A DNA stretch of 64,000 bases, taken from NCBI GenBank assembly GCA_047967505.1, contig CM106538.1; one strand, 5' to 3'. Shown here piece by piece: positions 1 to 11,469 of this stretch. Under the pieces are notes generated by a model. That model had not been told where the DNA came from. It saw nothing but the letters and a program-made list of their open reading frames with translations, and did no database searches. The position numbers were made by a program, and so were the translations under genes. The DNA comes from Dipteris shenzhenensis (lineage: Eukaryota > Polypodiophyta > Polypodiopsida > Gleicheniales). Every line of letters begins with the position of its first letter. Position 1 is the stretch's first letter.

Positions 1-254
1 TATGATGGTTAACGAAACAATAAATAGTCTAAAGGGCACTGTTTTAGTATAGCATTATGCAACAAATTTAGTATGGCACTGTGCAACAAATTTTAGGATA
101 GCATAGTAGTAGGGATAGCACGGTAGTAGTGCAGGATTAGTGCAAGATAAGTTATCACTAATGCAGTGGTTGGTTTGCACTAGGATATTCAGTGGTTTGC
201 TTCTATTATTACAAGATGAATGGATTCGTAGGATGTGTGGATTCATTATGGGAA

Positions 255-350
255 ACCGGCACGGTGGTTGTTGGGATATGCTAAAAATAAGCATGGGTTT
301 TACCGTATGGGATTTACAAAAATAATTTAATAAAACCAGCACGGTGGTTG
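255..350 (-). repeat. Two copies of the CAACCACCG motif, inverted relative to the intron array
   Basis: The 16-mer accagcacggtggttg at 335-350 and its variant at 255-270 are, on the minus strand, nearly the same as the motif repeated about 16 times on the plus strand at 2560-3681 (caaccaccgggctggt; 15 of 16 match). They lie just beyond the 3-prime end of the minus-strand transposase-like gene. They could be subterminal repeats of the same mobile element, but no terminal inverted repeat was found. Confidence 0.5.
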
Positions 351-1780
351 CTTGGCATATACTAAATAGAAGTAGTCTCAATACAAATTCCATTTTGTAG
401 GACAAGTGGACATATTGTTTCCCTGCAATGAGACTACATACATTTTCTTAGCACTATCTCCATCCTTGTCCACCACTCCAATACACCCCAAGATGTGCTC
501 ATGCGTGTCTAATTCCAATTTGAAGACACTCTTGCCCTTATTTCATTGTGGCACAGGTTGCATTTGGAACTTAATAGCTCTTACTAGATGAGAGTACACA
601 CATGTTTGTGGACTCTTATGTAGCAATTCATAATTGTGGCCTCTCTTGGATGCTTTTTTGTACCAAAAAGCTTTGACTACTACATCCCACATTGCATAGG
701 TTGTTTCCAATTATCCTTAAATGTTTCCTCAACCTTGTACTTAGATTTTGTGTACTGTAACAGAAAGTATGGATCATCTTCCTTGTTCTCCTCAGACTCT
801 ATGACAACTGCAAAGTTATCCCCCTCTTCCAGACACTTAGTGAGGCCATCAAAACTCTCCCCAAACTGTGGCGAGTCATTTGTCTTTCCATTATTTGTCA
901 ATCCATTTGGATGTAGAGGGAAAGCTTGAACCCGCTCCCATGCCTTTGCAATTGAAACATTCTCACAATCATCATGATCCCCTATGATGCACGCACTACA
1001 AAAACAAGAAAGTTTTCTCGCTTTAATCAGTTATTTGTTTGAAAAGCCCCATATTCTGTGCATACCACAAACTCCTTTCATTTTCTCATAATCATGCCAG
1101 CTTCTCCTTTGCACTTCATCTACTTTCACTTCATGGAACACTCTACGTACTATAGTATTCTTGGCTTTGTTTACTGTATGTGGAATGCACGCCTATGGAG
1201 ATAATAAACCATGTTACAGCATCATGGGCATCATTGAGTTTTTCTTGAGGGCATGCTAATTGGTGTTTAAATGGAGCTTGCTTAATAATAGCACCGCATC
1301 CATCATGTTCACCCTTGCTATGGCTAGACCCAAAGAAATTCCACACCATGTCTAGACCGCCGGTCAGGGATTTGAACCTTGAGATGAAGTAGAATCCACA
1401 TGGTGATTTAAATTGAGAGGCAGCACCATCTGACCACACCCAATGTTGTTTTATATTTTTTGCATGGGGATTTTCCTTTTTCATCCATTCCCAATGCAGT
1501 AGAAAAGCATGCTGCACAAATAGAGTGTCATGTTCCCTATTATCTGAAATGTAGAAATGGTAAGTGCGTTGCACTAACCTAAACTCCTGTGAGTCATCAA
1601 GCAAATTGGCATCAGGCATGGAGGAATCAAGCAAATGACTGTATGTGATATGCATAAGAATTGTTATCTGCTTGTTGTACCAGTGAGCACTTTGTATCTC
1701 GTCTTGTTATTGAAAAAAATAAATTTCAGCAAAATCTATGATAGATACAATAGTGTCACGGGAAAAATTGGCAAGGCATG

Positions 1781-1862
1781 TCCTGAACTGCTTATCCTAC
1801 GAGTTGGCCATGAAATCGTGCCTTGAACTGCTTATGCTGCCAGCTGGCCATGAAATTGTGAA
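1781..1862. repeat. 40-bp tandem duplication inside the transposase-like gene
   Basis: Two adjacent copies of about 40 bp share tgaactgcttat and ttggccatgaaat/ctggccatgaaat, with gaactg at 1785 and 1825. On the minus strand the duplicated codons read KQFKARFHGQL-like. Because 40 is not a multiple of three, the duplication alone shifts the frame just before the DFAE motif. Confidence 0.8.
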
Positions 1863-2559
1863 GCACATATTTTGGGATGGATTGAACCACGTGACCTACA
1901 AGCTCCCTTGGCTCGATGCTCTTATATGACAGTAGCCATCTCCTTTTATCGGATCCTTCAACATTGCCATTTTTAAATCTCCTCCATTTTAGAGCAATGT
2001 GGTTGTCTTCCCTCATTTCATTTGGAAAGACATTACATGTCTTCTTCTTTAGCTTCAAACTGGAATGCTTGCATGTGCCATGAATGCATTCAATCCTATG
2101 CCACTCAAGGTCTCCCTTTGGACAAACCACTGGCTCCCATAGAGTCCTTATGCTACAAAACTTGCCCTCCCTTGCAACACATGATGAGGATCCAGGTGGC
2201 CTACAAAGTGTGCATTCATTGGGAAGGCATGGGCATCAATCCCCATGGAGCAATGCTGCAACAGATCTCAAGTCATTCATAGCTTTCTGGGACACATCAA
2301 AGTCTATGTGTGTTTTGAAACAACAAACATTCCTGTCTTTGAGTTTCCTGAGGTACCAGGGCTTACAATGCTCAAAGCTCCTCTGCCCAATTGAAATGTT
2401 CAAATTTTGATCCACAAACTTGAGATACAATTCTGTCTGTTGACCAACATGTAGGAGATATAGAACAATGAGCCCCCTTTTTGCTACTACTAAAAGAATA
2501 CAAAACACAGTCTAATTAAAGTATATAATGAAGCAAAACAATTTGCAACCACTGCATTG

Positions 2560-3681
2560 GTCTAGGACAGTCACAATTTCAATCACCAGGATAGGTTAGG
2601 ACAATCAACCATTGATTTGGTTTAGGACATTTTTACGACAATCATAATTTCAACCACCGAGATAGTTTAGAACACTGTCATAGTTTCAACCACTGGGATG
2701 GTTTAGCCTGACGGTCTCAACTTCACATATTAGACAATAACAAGTATATTGCTTTTTATTTTTAAATTTCGCCATTAGAAAATAACAATATATTGCTTTT
2801 CAATTTTTAATACCACAATTTAACAGTGGTATATGACCCGAATAGCAGGAAATTAAATTTAACAAATTTAAGTACTAAGAAACAATAATTTCAACCATCG
2901 GGCTGGTCAATAACTAATGTCAATTCAACCATGTTGGTTTAGGACAATCACATAATTGGTGATTGAGTTGAAGCAGCCAAGGTGGCATGATGTTTCAACC
3001 ACCGGGCTAGTTTAGGACACGTTTAGGATAGTCACAATTTCAACCACTGGGATGGATAAGGACACTGTCACAGTTTCAACCACTGGGATGGTTTAGCTTG
3101 ACGGTCTCAACTTCACATATTAGATAATAACAAGTATATTGCTTTTCATTTCTGAATTTCACCATTAGAAAATAGCAATATATTGCTTTTCATTTTTGAA
3201 TTCCATAATTTAATAGTAATGTATGACCTGAATAGCAGGAAATTAAATTTAACAAATTTAAGTACTAAGAAACACAATAATTTCAACCGCCGGGCTGGTC
3301 AATAACTAATGTCTGTTCGACCACATTGGTTCAGGACAATATCATCACTGGTGATTGAGATGAAGCAGCCATAGTTGCATGATGTTCCAACCACCGGGTT
3401 GGTTTAGTAAAATAACAATATATTATAAAATATATTGCTATTAATTTCTGATCAACCATGCCACTGGGCTAGACAATAACTAATGTCTATTCAACCACAT
3501 TGGTTCAGGACAATCAGATAACTAGCGATTGAGTTGAACCAACCTATGGTTGCAGGATGTTCAAACCACTGGGCTGGTTTAGGACAATCACATTTAATCC
3601 AAGCCTGGTTTAAGAAATGAAACAAGTAAACTATCCCAAAGCTCAATCACAAACAACCACTGGGCTGGTTTAGGCACCACT
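2560..3681. repeat. Intronic minisatellite with a nested 390-bp duplication
   Basis: About 16 copies of a degenerate unit based on TTCAACCACYGGGMTGGTTTA followed by GGACAATCACA occupy almost the whole intron of the DFAE/SDG gene. The last copy abuts the GT donor at 3684. A longer unit is superimposed: aacactgtca at 2671 recurs as gacactgtca at 3061, giving a period of about 390 bp. The two long copies share an AT-rich block (cttcacatattaga, aatagcaggaaattaaattt). A third, partial copy runs from about 3410 to 3600. Distances between short units vary, so this is a local amplification rather than a clean satellite. Confidence 0.85.
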
Positions 3682-4539
3682 GACCTGCATTGTATTTAGC
3701 ATGTGTATGATGTGCTCCTCAAACACCTTGTGATCCGTCTGCTTCTTATAGATTTCCTTTTTATTTGGAGAAACTCTCATATTTTCGTGCCAAAACATCG
3801 TCACTATAGGAATGACTTTTGCACTTAGGCTGTCTCTCCTTTTCTTGCATTCTGTTGAAGCCCACAGACTTCTTGGATTGGGATGATTGTGCATTGCTTT
3901 TGCTCTACATTCAACCGCTGGAGCCATGTTGGTCCTTCTGATTGACAACATCTTCAACATTGTGTGCCAAAGCCGTTTCTCTTTCATTTCAAGGGACACT
4001 AACATAGCTAATGTCGCCCTCTTTGCAACTAGTTGATCTAAGCTATGCACTCCTTTCACTTTCTGTAGGACATTTCTCAGGTTAAAGAGCATCGCCTCTT
4101 GGGTGTGCATCTCCCGAGGTGTTGGTAGGGTTGTTACTCTACAAACTTTATGGTGCATGCTAAAGATTGTGAAGACTTGAGACTGGTAATCCCTTGAATG
4201 GCTTGATGTTGCTACCTCGAATGCTCCCACCAATCATGACACCACAACTCGGGGTCTTTGCTCTAATGGCAATGATCGAATGTGTGCATCAGCAACCACT
4301 TCTTGCTACTGCTCTGCAAGAAGTCTTCTTTCTTCTCATTGTTTCTCCCTTCATAGATGTTGCAAAAGTGTCTTCTGTTGTTGCCGATTTGATACCATAC
4401 CAATGCTTTCCTCAACCTGCACTCTGTTCCTTGTGCCTTGACTTGGCTTTTTGGCTTTCTTGTCTCGTAGCCTCTATCTGCTTCTCTTGCAAGCCATGTC
4501 AAGATGCATGTTGCCATTGATGCCATGGCCACGATCACT

Positions 4540-4811
4540 CCAGAATAGACCCAGAGAAGCTAGCTGGTGAGGCAAGCAAAGAATAGAAGATAGCTTACCC
4601 GAAAGAAGATAATGGCAAACCAAAGTCTATGCAAGGTCATGTCAAGGTACATGTAGGTTGTAGGGCATTTGCAGGTGGGGGCAGGTTGCAGGTACTTAAT
4701 CATCTAAGATTTGATGGGTAGGAGGTGTGAAAACTCAAAATTTGCAGGAGTAGGAAGATTTCAACTGTTGCTTTTCACCCCTTCGATGATACACATCAAC
4801 AGACTTGGATA
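4540..4811. other. Unassigned spacer before the copia element
   Basis: Short gap upstream of the DFAE/SDG gene. It holds a G-rich stretch (gtaggttgtagggcatttgcaggtggggg, about 4651-4680) and no convincing ORF. It may contain the 5-prime end or promoter of the minus-strand gene. Confidence 0.3.
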
Positions 4812-4992
4812 TGTGGGGGTTAAAGGCCATTGTACCTTAACCCTGGTTATGTACAATACTCAAACACATATATATATGGATGACATAGAATATTAGGGTG
4901 TTTTGCACCTACCAAAACTTGTGTGACTCTCTCTTTTGGCTCTCCCTTTCTCTTACCCTCTTCTGTTCCACTTCTGTTATTAAGATCTCTCA
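4812..4992 (+). repeat. 5-prime LTR of the copia element
   Basis: Begins tgtgggggttaaagg and ends gatctctca. It aligns without gaps to 10471-10651. The first bases TG and last bases CA are canonical. It is followed two bases later by the primer-binding site. Confidence 0.93.
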
Positions 4993-4994
4993 AC

Positions 4995-5006
4995 TGGTAT
5001 TAGAGC
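4995..5006 (+). other. Primer-binding site (initiator tRNA-Met type)
   Basis: TGGTATTAGAGC differs at one base from the usual plant copia site TGGTATCAGAGC, which pairs with the 3-prime end of initiator methionine tRNA. Its place two bases after the LTR end is as expected. Confidence 0.88.
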
Positions 5007-6463
5007 GTGGGTGTTCTAGCTGAACTCAGGTGTGAGCCTAGAGCTTGAAGTCTATTGCTACAACTCTATGGGAGAAAGGAGAAGCTCCATTGTGTGTCTT
5101 TACCTGCATCCTGATGTGCCTCTGACCTTGTAGAGACCTTTGGAAAGTTCTCTAAGTGGTTTTGGAGGCAAAAAGACAATTTATTTGAGACATGAGAGTC
5201 TTGTGATGAATATATCTTTCTCTAAAGACTGAATATCACCCTAACATTAAAATAAAAGTTGTAGAAAACTTTGAGTACTTCATTTTTTGTTTTTACATCT
5301 CTATTATCCGAGTTTTTAGTGAAAAGATATAGCTCCTATAAAAAGTGACGAAATTCAATTTCCTGCGTGGATTTCATGTGTTGGATCTCCATATCCAAGC
5401 AACCATTTATAGTTCAGACACTCTCAGTGGATTTAGAGCAATTCAAAACTTCTATTTGTGAAGCTACTTCCGATTTCGTGAAGTTCTGAAGCTATGGTGA
5501 AGCTCTGTCTACTCCGTCTTCCCTTAGCCATTTCCTGTGTGAGTGGAAACTCAACATCTAGGCCTCCATTTGTGGAGCTATCTATCCCATTGGATATCTA
5601 AAACATATGCCTACAAAGTTGCTTGCCATTTCGTGAAGAATCGAGGGAGTTGTGATTCTCTGTGTTTTTTCATCGTCTCCTTGAATGAAATATCTCAAAG
5701 TTTCCAAGACCTTCTCATTGATTGCCATGTGGCATTTTGGCTACAGTTAAGTTCCTGGCTCTTACTCCATCCTTGGATGAGATTTTGGAGTTATGGTAGA
5801 AGAGAGATATTTGTAGATTGTTTTGATGAGTTCAATTATGCAGTGACGTCCATGTTTTGAGATATCCCAGGTTCTATTTTTGCTAGCGATCATTGCTATA
5901 GGGCCATGATTTCTTGCATATACCTTATGCAGATCACTATGGTTGCAGTTTGAGCCATATGCGCTCATTTGTGGTTTGCATTGGGTTGCAGTGGATGCTT
6001 TACAGGCCATTTGGATGCATTGCGATCCTTGTTGGATGTGCTGATAGGCCTAGATTACCTTGTGGGATGCCTTATTGATGGACATTTAGCACATAGATGC
6101 TATATTATGTTGAGGGATAGATTTGACATATTGCAGTAGATGCACAGGTTGTGCTATGATCTCTTGGATGAGATGTTATTGATGCTTATACCCATGGATA
6201 GTGTTTATGCTTGAGGCATTTGGCTCTTATTGGCATTATATTTGCCATTGTTTTGTCATTGTGGGTTGACATTTTCTTTTGGGCAAGATTTACTCATATG
6301 GATGCATAGTATATGCACATGAGTTAGATGCATTTTGATGCTTTGAGCCTTGAGTTTTGGTGACACTATCCTTCATTAAGACAAACATATCAGGTGCACC
6401 TAGTATTTGGTGCGATTTCTCTCTTCTAGGTACTAGCATTTGGGATTTTGTTTCATTTGCATC
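5007..6463 (+). other. Untranslated leader of the copia element
   Basis: About 1.45 kb between the primer-binding site and the gag start codon. No conserved coding segment is visible. The part from about 6000 to 6400 is rich in ttgatg/gcatt-like short repeats. Long leaders are common in plant copia elements, and packaging signals would lie here. Confidence 0.6.
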
Positions 6464-7312
6464 ATGGCATCCTCTTCCATGTATGAAAAGGAGTTTTTAA
6501 GCATTAAAAAGTTTAATGGGACGAACTTTTCTTTGTGGAAAGAACATATAAGGGATGTGCTTATTCAAAAGAAGCAGATTAAACCCTTGGCAGGGGTTGA
6601 AGCTAAGCCTGAAGGTAAGCCTATAGATATGTCTGGATTGAGTTAGATGCATTAGCAAAGTCTAGTATTAAACTTCATCTTGCAGAGTCAGTTTATTTCA
6701 TAGTAGTAAATGAGTAGACTATGGAAGATTTGTGGAAGAAATTATGTGCCACCTATGAGAAGGAAACTGCCTCTAATAAAGTTTATCTCATGAAGAGGTT
6801 GTTTGAGCTACAAATGAAGGAAGGGGTCTCCATTGCTTCTCACTTGAATGAATTCAATATTATTTTCAGCAAGCTTCAGGCTTAGAAGATGAATTTTGAT
6901 GTGAAGACTAAGGCAATATTTCTCTTATGTTCATTGCCATCCTCATGGGATACCTTCGGTATAGCTGTCAGTAACTCTGCACCTGGTGGAGTACTAAAGT
7001 TTGATGATGTTGTGGGTAGCTTGTTGGCTAAGGAGATTAGATGGAAGTCTATGGACCAACAAGTAGGATGCAGCCTTGAATGTGCAAAGGGGTAGATCAC
7101 AATTCAGGGGGAAGTCCCAAGAACGAGGAAAGTATTATAGCAAATCCAAGGCACAAAATATTGAGTGTTACCACTATGGCAAGAAGGGCCACATGAAAAA
7201 GGATTGCTACAAGCTGAAAAGAGAGCAAAAGGATAAGAAAAAGAATGCAAATTGGGGTGCAAATAAGAAGGAAGAGAGTGTGAGAGTCCAAGGGATGACA
7301 AAGGAAAGATGA
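6464..7312 (+). pseudogene. copia gag (capsid and zinc knuckle), broken
   Basis: The ATG at 6464 starts MASSSMYEKEF, followed by LSIKKFNGTNFSLWKEHI, the usual start of plant copia gag. Further matches include MEDLWKKLCATYE, LMKRLFELQMKEG and a basic tail. In-frame TAG stops lie near 6645, 6715 and 6882. The zinc knuckle at about 7166-7207 reads CYHYGKKGHMKKDC; the second Cys of the CCHC pattern is replaced by Tyr, so the nucleic-acid-binding finger is damaged. A frame change separates the capsid from the zinc-knuckle segment at about 7076. Gag would form the virus-like particle. Confidence 0.88.
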
Positions 7313-8570
7313 AGATCGAGGAGATTAATGCAATCACTGATGATAGTGACGATGACATTCTCTTCATGTCTAGTCTACCTACATACTTGCTTACCACTTC
7401 AGATGATGCATATTCCCAAGATTGGATTTTGGATTTTGGTGCTTCATTTAATGTTACTCCCCATAGGGAATGGTTCTCCACTTATGACAATGGAAAGACA
7501 GGTTGTGTGCATCTTGGAGATAACTATGCATGTGACGTAGTGGGAGCAAGTGACAAAGTTTTCTTTTGCAAATGGGTCTACATTTGTTTCGAAAAATGTG
7601 AGACATGTGCCTAAGCTGACCAAGAGTCTTATTTCAGTGGGTCAACTAGATGATGTTGGTTTTTAGACCACATTTGGCTTTTAGAGTTGGAAAATTTAGA
7701 AGGGCTCTATGGTTTTGGCTAGGGGTGCCAAGTGTGGGACATTGTATCCCTTACATGTATCAGGGGTGTTTGATCATGTTGTTGCAATAATTCAGTAGCC
7801 AAGTACTTCTTTGTGGCATTGCTGGTTGGGGCACATGAGCCAAAATGGAATGAAACTCTTATGCCATTTGGGTTATGTACCACATTTGAGTTTTTCTAAT
7901 TTTGAATTTTGTGAGCACAGTCTCTATGGTAAGCAAACTAAATCAACCCATAAAAGAAGGGGAAAGAAAGAGCTTGAAAAGCTCGATCTGGTGCATTCAG
8001 ATGTATGTGGTCCCATGCCTACACGGTCATTAGGTGGGGCTGTATACTATGTGACATTTATTGATGATGCAACGAGGAAAGAGTGGGCTTATGATATTGC
8101 TCAAAAAAGCGATGTATTCCAGGTATTTCAAAATGGTTGGCTTTGGTTGAAAATCAGTTAGGTAGAATGCTTAAATGCCTATGGACTGATAATGGTAGAG
8201 AGTATATCTCTCATGTCTTTTGACATTTTTGTGTTACACATGGGATCAAGAGGGAGCTCACATCCCCTCATACTCCAGAGCAAAATCCAATTGCAAAACA
8301 GATGAACCACACCATTCAGGAAAGGTTGCAATGTATGCTTTCCAATGCAAGCCTTTCTGGTGGTTTTGGGCTGAGGCAATGAAGACTACAGTGCATGTGA
8401 TCAATAGATCACCTAGCAAGAGTTTGGATGGTGGTATTCCTAGAGTGGCAAGAAGCCCTCTTACTCTCATTTGCAGATATGGGCTATCGTCTTTGGGATT
8501 TAGAAGCAAAGAAAATCATATGAAGCCACGATGTCATCTTCAATGAGAAGAAGATGCGTAAGACACCCAT
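7313..8570 (+). pseudogene. copia protease and integrase, broken
   Basis: The protease motif reads WILDFGASFNVT at about 7422-7457. The catalytic D-S/T-G triplet is DFG, which should be inactive. Integrase follows: LWHCWLGHM at 7808 with FCEHSLYGKQ, where the second Cys of the HHCC finger is Ser. Then come HSDVCGPM, FIDDATR, and WTDNGREYISH near 8178. The block usually written QNGVAERMN reads QNPIAKQMN, so the third catalytic acid (Glu) is Lys. Frame changes occur near 7600, 8150 and 8260. In a live copia element these domains process the polyprotein and insert the cDNA. Confidence 0.88.
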
Positions 8571-10417
8571 GAGGGATGTGGAAATGAGGAGAATCCCTTT
8601 CTAGGATGTGAATCCACCCACATATGTTGATAGATAAAAAGTTGTCCATGCATTTAATGTGCAGGAAATGGTGCCACCAGGTACTCCCACAAGTACACAA
8701 TCAAGGGCAAATGATGGATCATCTATTAGTGTCAATGATGAGCCAAATGTGGCTGATATGTAGGTAGGACAGCAAGCTGAAATGCCCTTGAGAAGAACAT
8801 CTAGAATGTCTAGCCCACCTGAGAGATTTGTTCCAGGGGTAGACTATGTGATGCTTACTGATTGCAGGGAGCCTTCTTCCTACTATAGAGAGGCTATGAT
8901 GCACAAGGATCAATGCAAGTGGGAATATGCTATGCAATCAGAGATGAGTTCACTCATAAAGAATAAGAATTGGGACTTGGTTTCTTTGCCACATGGAAAG
9001 AAAGCATTGCCATGTAAATGGGTCTACAAGATGAAGGTCATAGGTGATGATGTGCCTAAGTACAAGGCCCGTTTGGTTGCTAAAGGGTTCAAGCAAGAGA
9101 AGGGTGTGGACTTTGATGAGATATTCTCTCCAATTATGAAGATGACCACACTTAGATGTGTACTTGGACTTGTGGCAATAGAGGATATGGAGCTTATGCA
9201 GATGGATGTCAAGATAGCTTTCTTGCATGGGGATTTGCATGAGGAAATTTACATGGTACAACTGGAAGGCTTTAAAGAAAAGGGCAAAGAGCATTTGGTT
9301 TGCAAGCTAAAAAAGAGTCTCTATGGCCTTAAGCAAGCTCCTAGAGAATGGTATCACAAGTTTGATGCTTTCATTTGGTCCCATGGTTTTAGAAGAAGTG
9401 AGATTGATCACTACCTCTACACTAAAGGGCTAAGGATAATAGCCTAATATTCTTGGTACTTTATGTGGATGATATGTTATTGGCTAGCAGGAACACTTAT
9501 GAGCTTGATGCATTGAAGGCCAAGTTGCATGAGGCCTTTAACATGAAGGATTTTTTACTTGCAGTTCATATTCTTGGTATGTGCATCATGCATGACCGGA
9601 GTAGGAAACTCCTTTGGTTTTCATAGGAGTATGTTACAAAAGTGTTGCAGCGTTTCAATATGGAGGGGGGGGAGGTAGTAAATACTCCATTGCCTCCATA
9701 TGTGAAACTAAGTCAGGCAGATAGTCCCAAATCAGATGAGGAGAGAGCCATGATGGCCAAGGTTCCTTATGCATTAGCGGTTGGGAGTCTTATGTATGCT
9801 ATGATAGCTACTAGACCATACATTATGTTTGTAGTGGGAGTTGTTAGCCGGTATATAGCTAATCCAAGAAAGAGGAATTAGGAGGAAGTTAAGTGCATCA
9901 TGAGGTACATGAAGGGTACCAAGGAGGTGTGTATGTGCTTTGGCAGAGGAGAGATGCGTGTATTTGGGTACACATATTCCGATTATGCAGGGCATGTGGA
10001 TAGCATGAGATCCACTTCTAGTTATGTGTTCACCTTTGCAGGTGGTGCAGTGTCATGGATGTCTCATGCATAGAAGTGCATTGCTTTGTCTACCAGAGAG
10101 GCTAAGTATGTTGCAGCCACAGAGGGTCCAAGGAGGCTATATGGCATGATCAGCTAGTGGGAGATTTGGGGATTCATACAGGTGTAACGACATTGCATAG
10201 TGATTTAATGAGTGCTATTCAGCTAGCACAAAATCTGGTCTTTCATGCAAAGACCAAACACATGGAGGTCAGGTACCATTTTATTAGGGAGGTACTTGAG
10301 GACAAGTGCATAGAGCTTGTCAAGGTTCATACAGATCATAACCATGTAGATATGTTGACGAAGAGTCTACCTAATCAACAGTTTGAGTATTGTCATGTAT
10401 TGATGGGCATTGGATAG
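8571..10417 (+). pseudogene. copia reverse transcriptase and RNase H, broken
   Basis: A 221-codon open stretch from 8782 carries the RT core: NKNWDLVSLP, CKWVYKMKV, YKARLVAKGFKQ, DEIFSP, QMDVKIAFLHGDL and KSLYGLKQAPREWY. After a frame change at about 9447, LYVDDMLLAS (9458-9490) keeps the YVDD catalytic motif. RNase H follows: VGSLMYAMIATRPYI, YSDYAG, and AKYVAATEG, then KTKHMEVRYHFIREVLED and VHTDHNHVDMLTKSLP to the stop near 10417. TAG stops at about 9627, 9882 and 10071 and frame changes interrupt it. This is the best-preserved part of the element. Confidence 0.92.
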
Positions 10418-10459
10418 TATGCTCATTGGTTGTTCTCCCTTAAAGGCACATTGGCCTTT

Positions 10460-10470
10460 AAGTGGGAGGT
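10460..10470 (+). other. Polypurine tract of the copia element
   Basis: The purine-rich stretch aagtgggaggt lies directly before the 3-prime LTR, where plus-strand DNA synthesis would be primed. Confidence 0.75.
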
Positions 10471-10651
10471 TGTGGGGGTTAAAGGCCAATGTACCTTAAC
10501 CCTAGTTATGTACAATACTCAAACACACATATATATGGATGAAATAGAAGATTAGGGTATTCTACATCAACCAAAACTTGTGTTACTCTCTCTTCTAGCT
10601 CTTCTTTTCTCTCACTTTCTTCTGTTCCGCTTCCATTGTTGAGATCTCTCA
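10471..10651 (+). repeat. 3-prime LTR of the copia element
   Basis: Same length as the 5-prime LTR (181 bp), starting tgtgggggtt and ending gatctctca. About 23 substitutions separate the pair, with no indels. Confidence 0.93.
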
Positions 10652-11469
10652 AGATATCCCAAACAAGTGCAATGTGGCCTAAAATGCTTCAAAACACAAA
10701 TAGGCCAACGGGCACACTATCAGGTTTGATGCTATGAATTATTAAAATGCAATGACCTTTGGCATGCTTATGAGCCATATAGTAAGCAAGTGCACGGAGA
10801 AAGAAACAAATCAAAATTGTAACTTAGTGCTGGACTTATTAAAATATCTTTGCACATGCACAAATTGCACTTTTCCAACTTCTTCTATTTAAGGGTGAAT
10901 CTAGATACCAACACCAACAACTATCAATGTTTTAAGACCACCATGCACTAGTCCCAATAGTTTGGATTCCAAATTTTCAATCAGTTCTTGTTTTCAACAA
11001 ATCAAAAGAAAGTTATGGAGCATTCCCTCAAATGGGTATGCATCACTTTAGCATCACATTGAAGACCAATTAACCCATGCATAATGATTTCATTTAGGTG
11101 TGTCCTTGGGTTGAGGAGAAGCTCATGTACTTTAGAATGATTACTTGGTTGCATGTATGTATAGAACAAAATTTTGATGTTTTTGAATAAATTGCTATAT
11201 CCTATAGTCTTCAAGATGCATGCTTCACATGCAACATAGCACTTGTAATGCTTTAATGGTCTCATTCCAAATCCTTATTCCATAATTTTTTGCTCTCATG
11301 TTCAAGTTGGAATGTGTACTACAACTTGAAGACAAAGTTTGCCGAATTACATTGAGCAACACATAAGTTATGGGTCATGCAAGATACCCATATATAGAAA
11401 AGTACTTGAACCTCAGCAAAAATGGCTACACCCAAGTAAACAATGACCCAGATGTACAAGCATGCACTT
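10652..11469. other. Degenerate tail of the minus-strand CACTA relic, otherwise unassigned
   Basis: This stretch lies downstream of the tnp2 fragment on the minus strand. Short coding-like pieces occur (for example minus-strand WNETIKAL near 11250) but stops are frequent. No domain can be named. It probably contains the eroded remainder of the same CACTA element. Confidence 0.3.

Larger units (their letters stand above)
378..4526 (-). pseudogene. DFAE/SDG transposase-like gene, spliced, lightly broken
   Basis: Reading down the minus strand: an N-terminal part from an ATG at 4526; a basic segment with RVSPNKKEI ending at a GT donor after 3685; an intron of 1,248 bp; then an exon at 2436 that rejoins in phase 0. 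Next come GQRSFEHCKPW, a Cys/His stretch, WQHKQFK, DFAE with QDEIQSAHW (about 1737-1690), ISDN-x3-D, WSDGAASQFK and SSHSKGEHDG. A CFCSAC-x6-C zinc-like motif and a C-terminal HLVRAIKFQM follow, ending at a stop at 378-380. From memory, the same motif order (DFAEN..E.Q, SDD..HD, SDG..QFK, TSHGKG..DG) occurs in a widespread eukaryotic family that looks like an RNase-H-fold transposase; the acidic residues would be catalytic by analogy. Lesions: TGA at 2236-2238, TAA at 1707-1709, a 40-bp duplication at 1781-1862, and frame breaks near 4250 and between 900 and 1143. I am sure of the coding nature and less sure of the function. Confidence 0.7.
4812..10651 (+). mobile_element. Ty1/copia LTR retrotransposon, complete but dead
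   Basis: A 5.84-kb element with matching 181-bp LTRs (TG...CA), a primer-binding site, gag, protease, integrase, reverse transcriptase, RNase H in copia order, and a polypurine tract. Flanks are GGATA at 4807-4811 and AGATA at 10652-10656, a likely 5-bp target-site duplication with one mismatch. By hand alignment the two LTRs differ at about 23 of 181 positions, mostly transitions, so the insertion is old. The polyprotein is cut by many in-frame stops, mostly TAG, and by frame changes. Several catalytic residues are lost (see the domain entries). It cannot encode active proteins. Confidence 0.95.
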
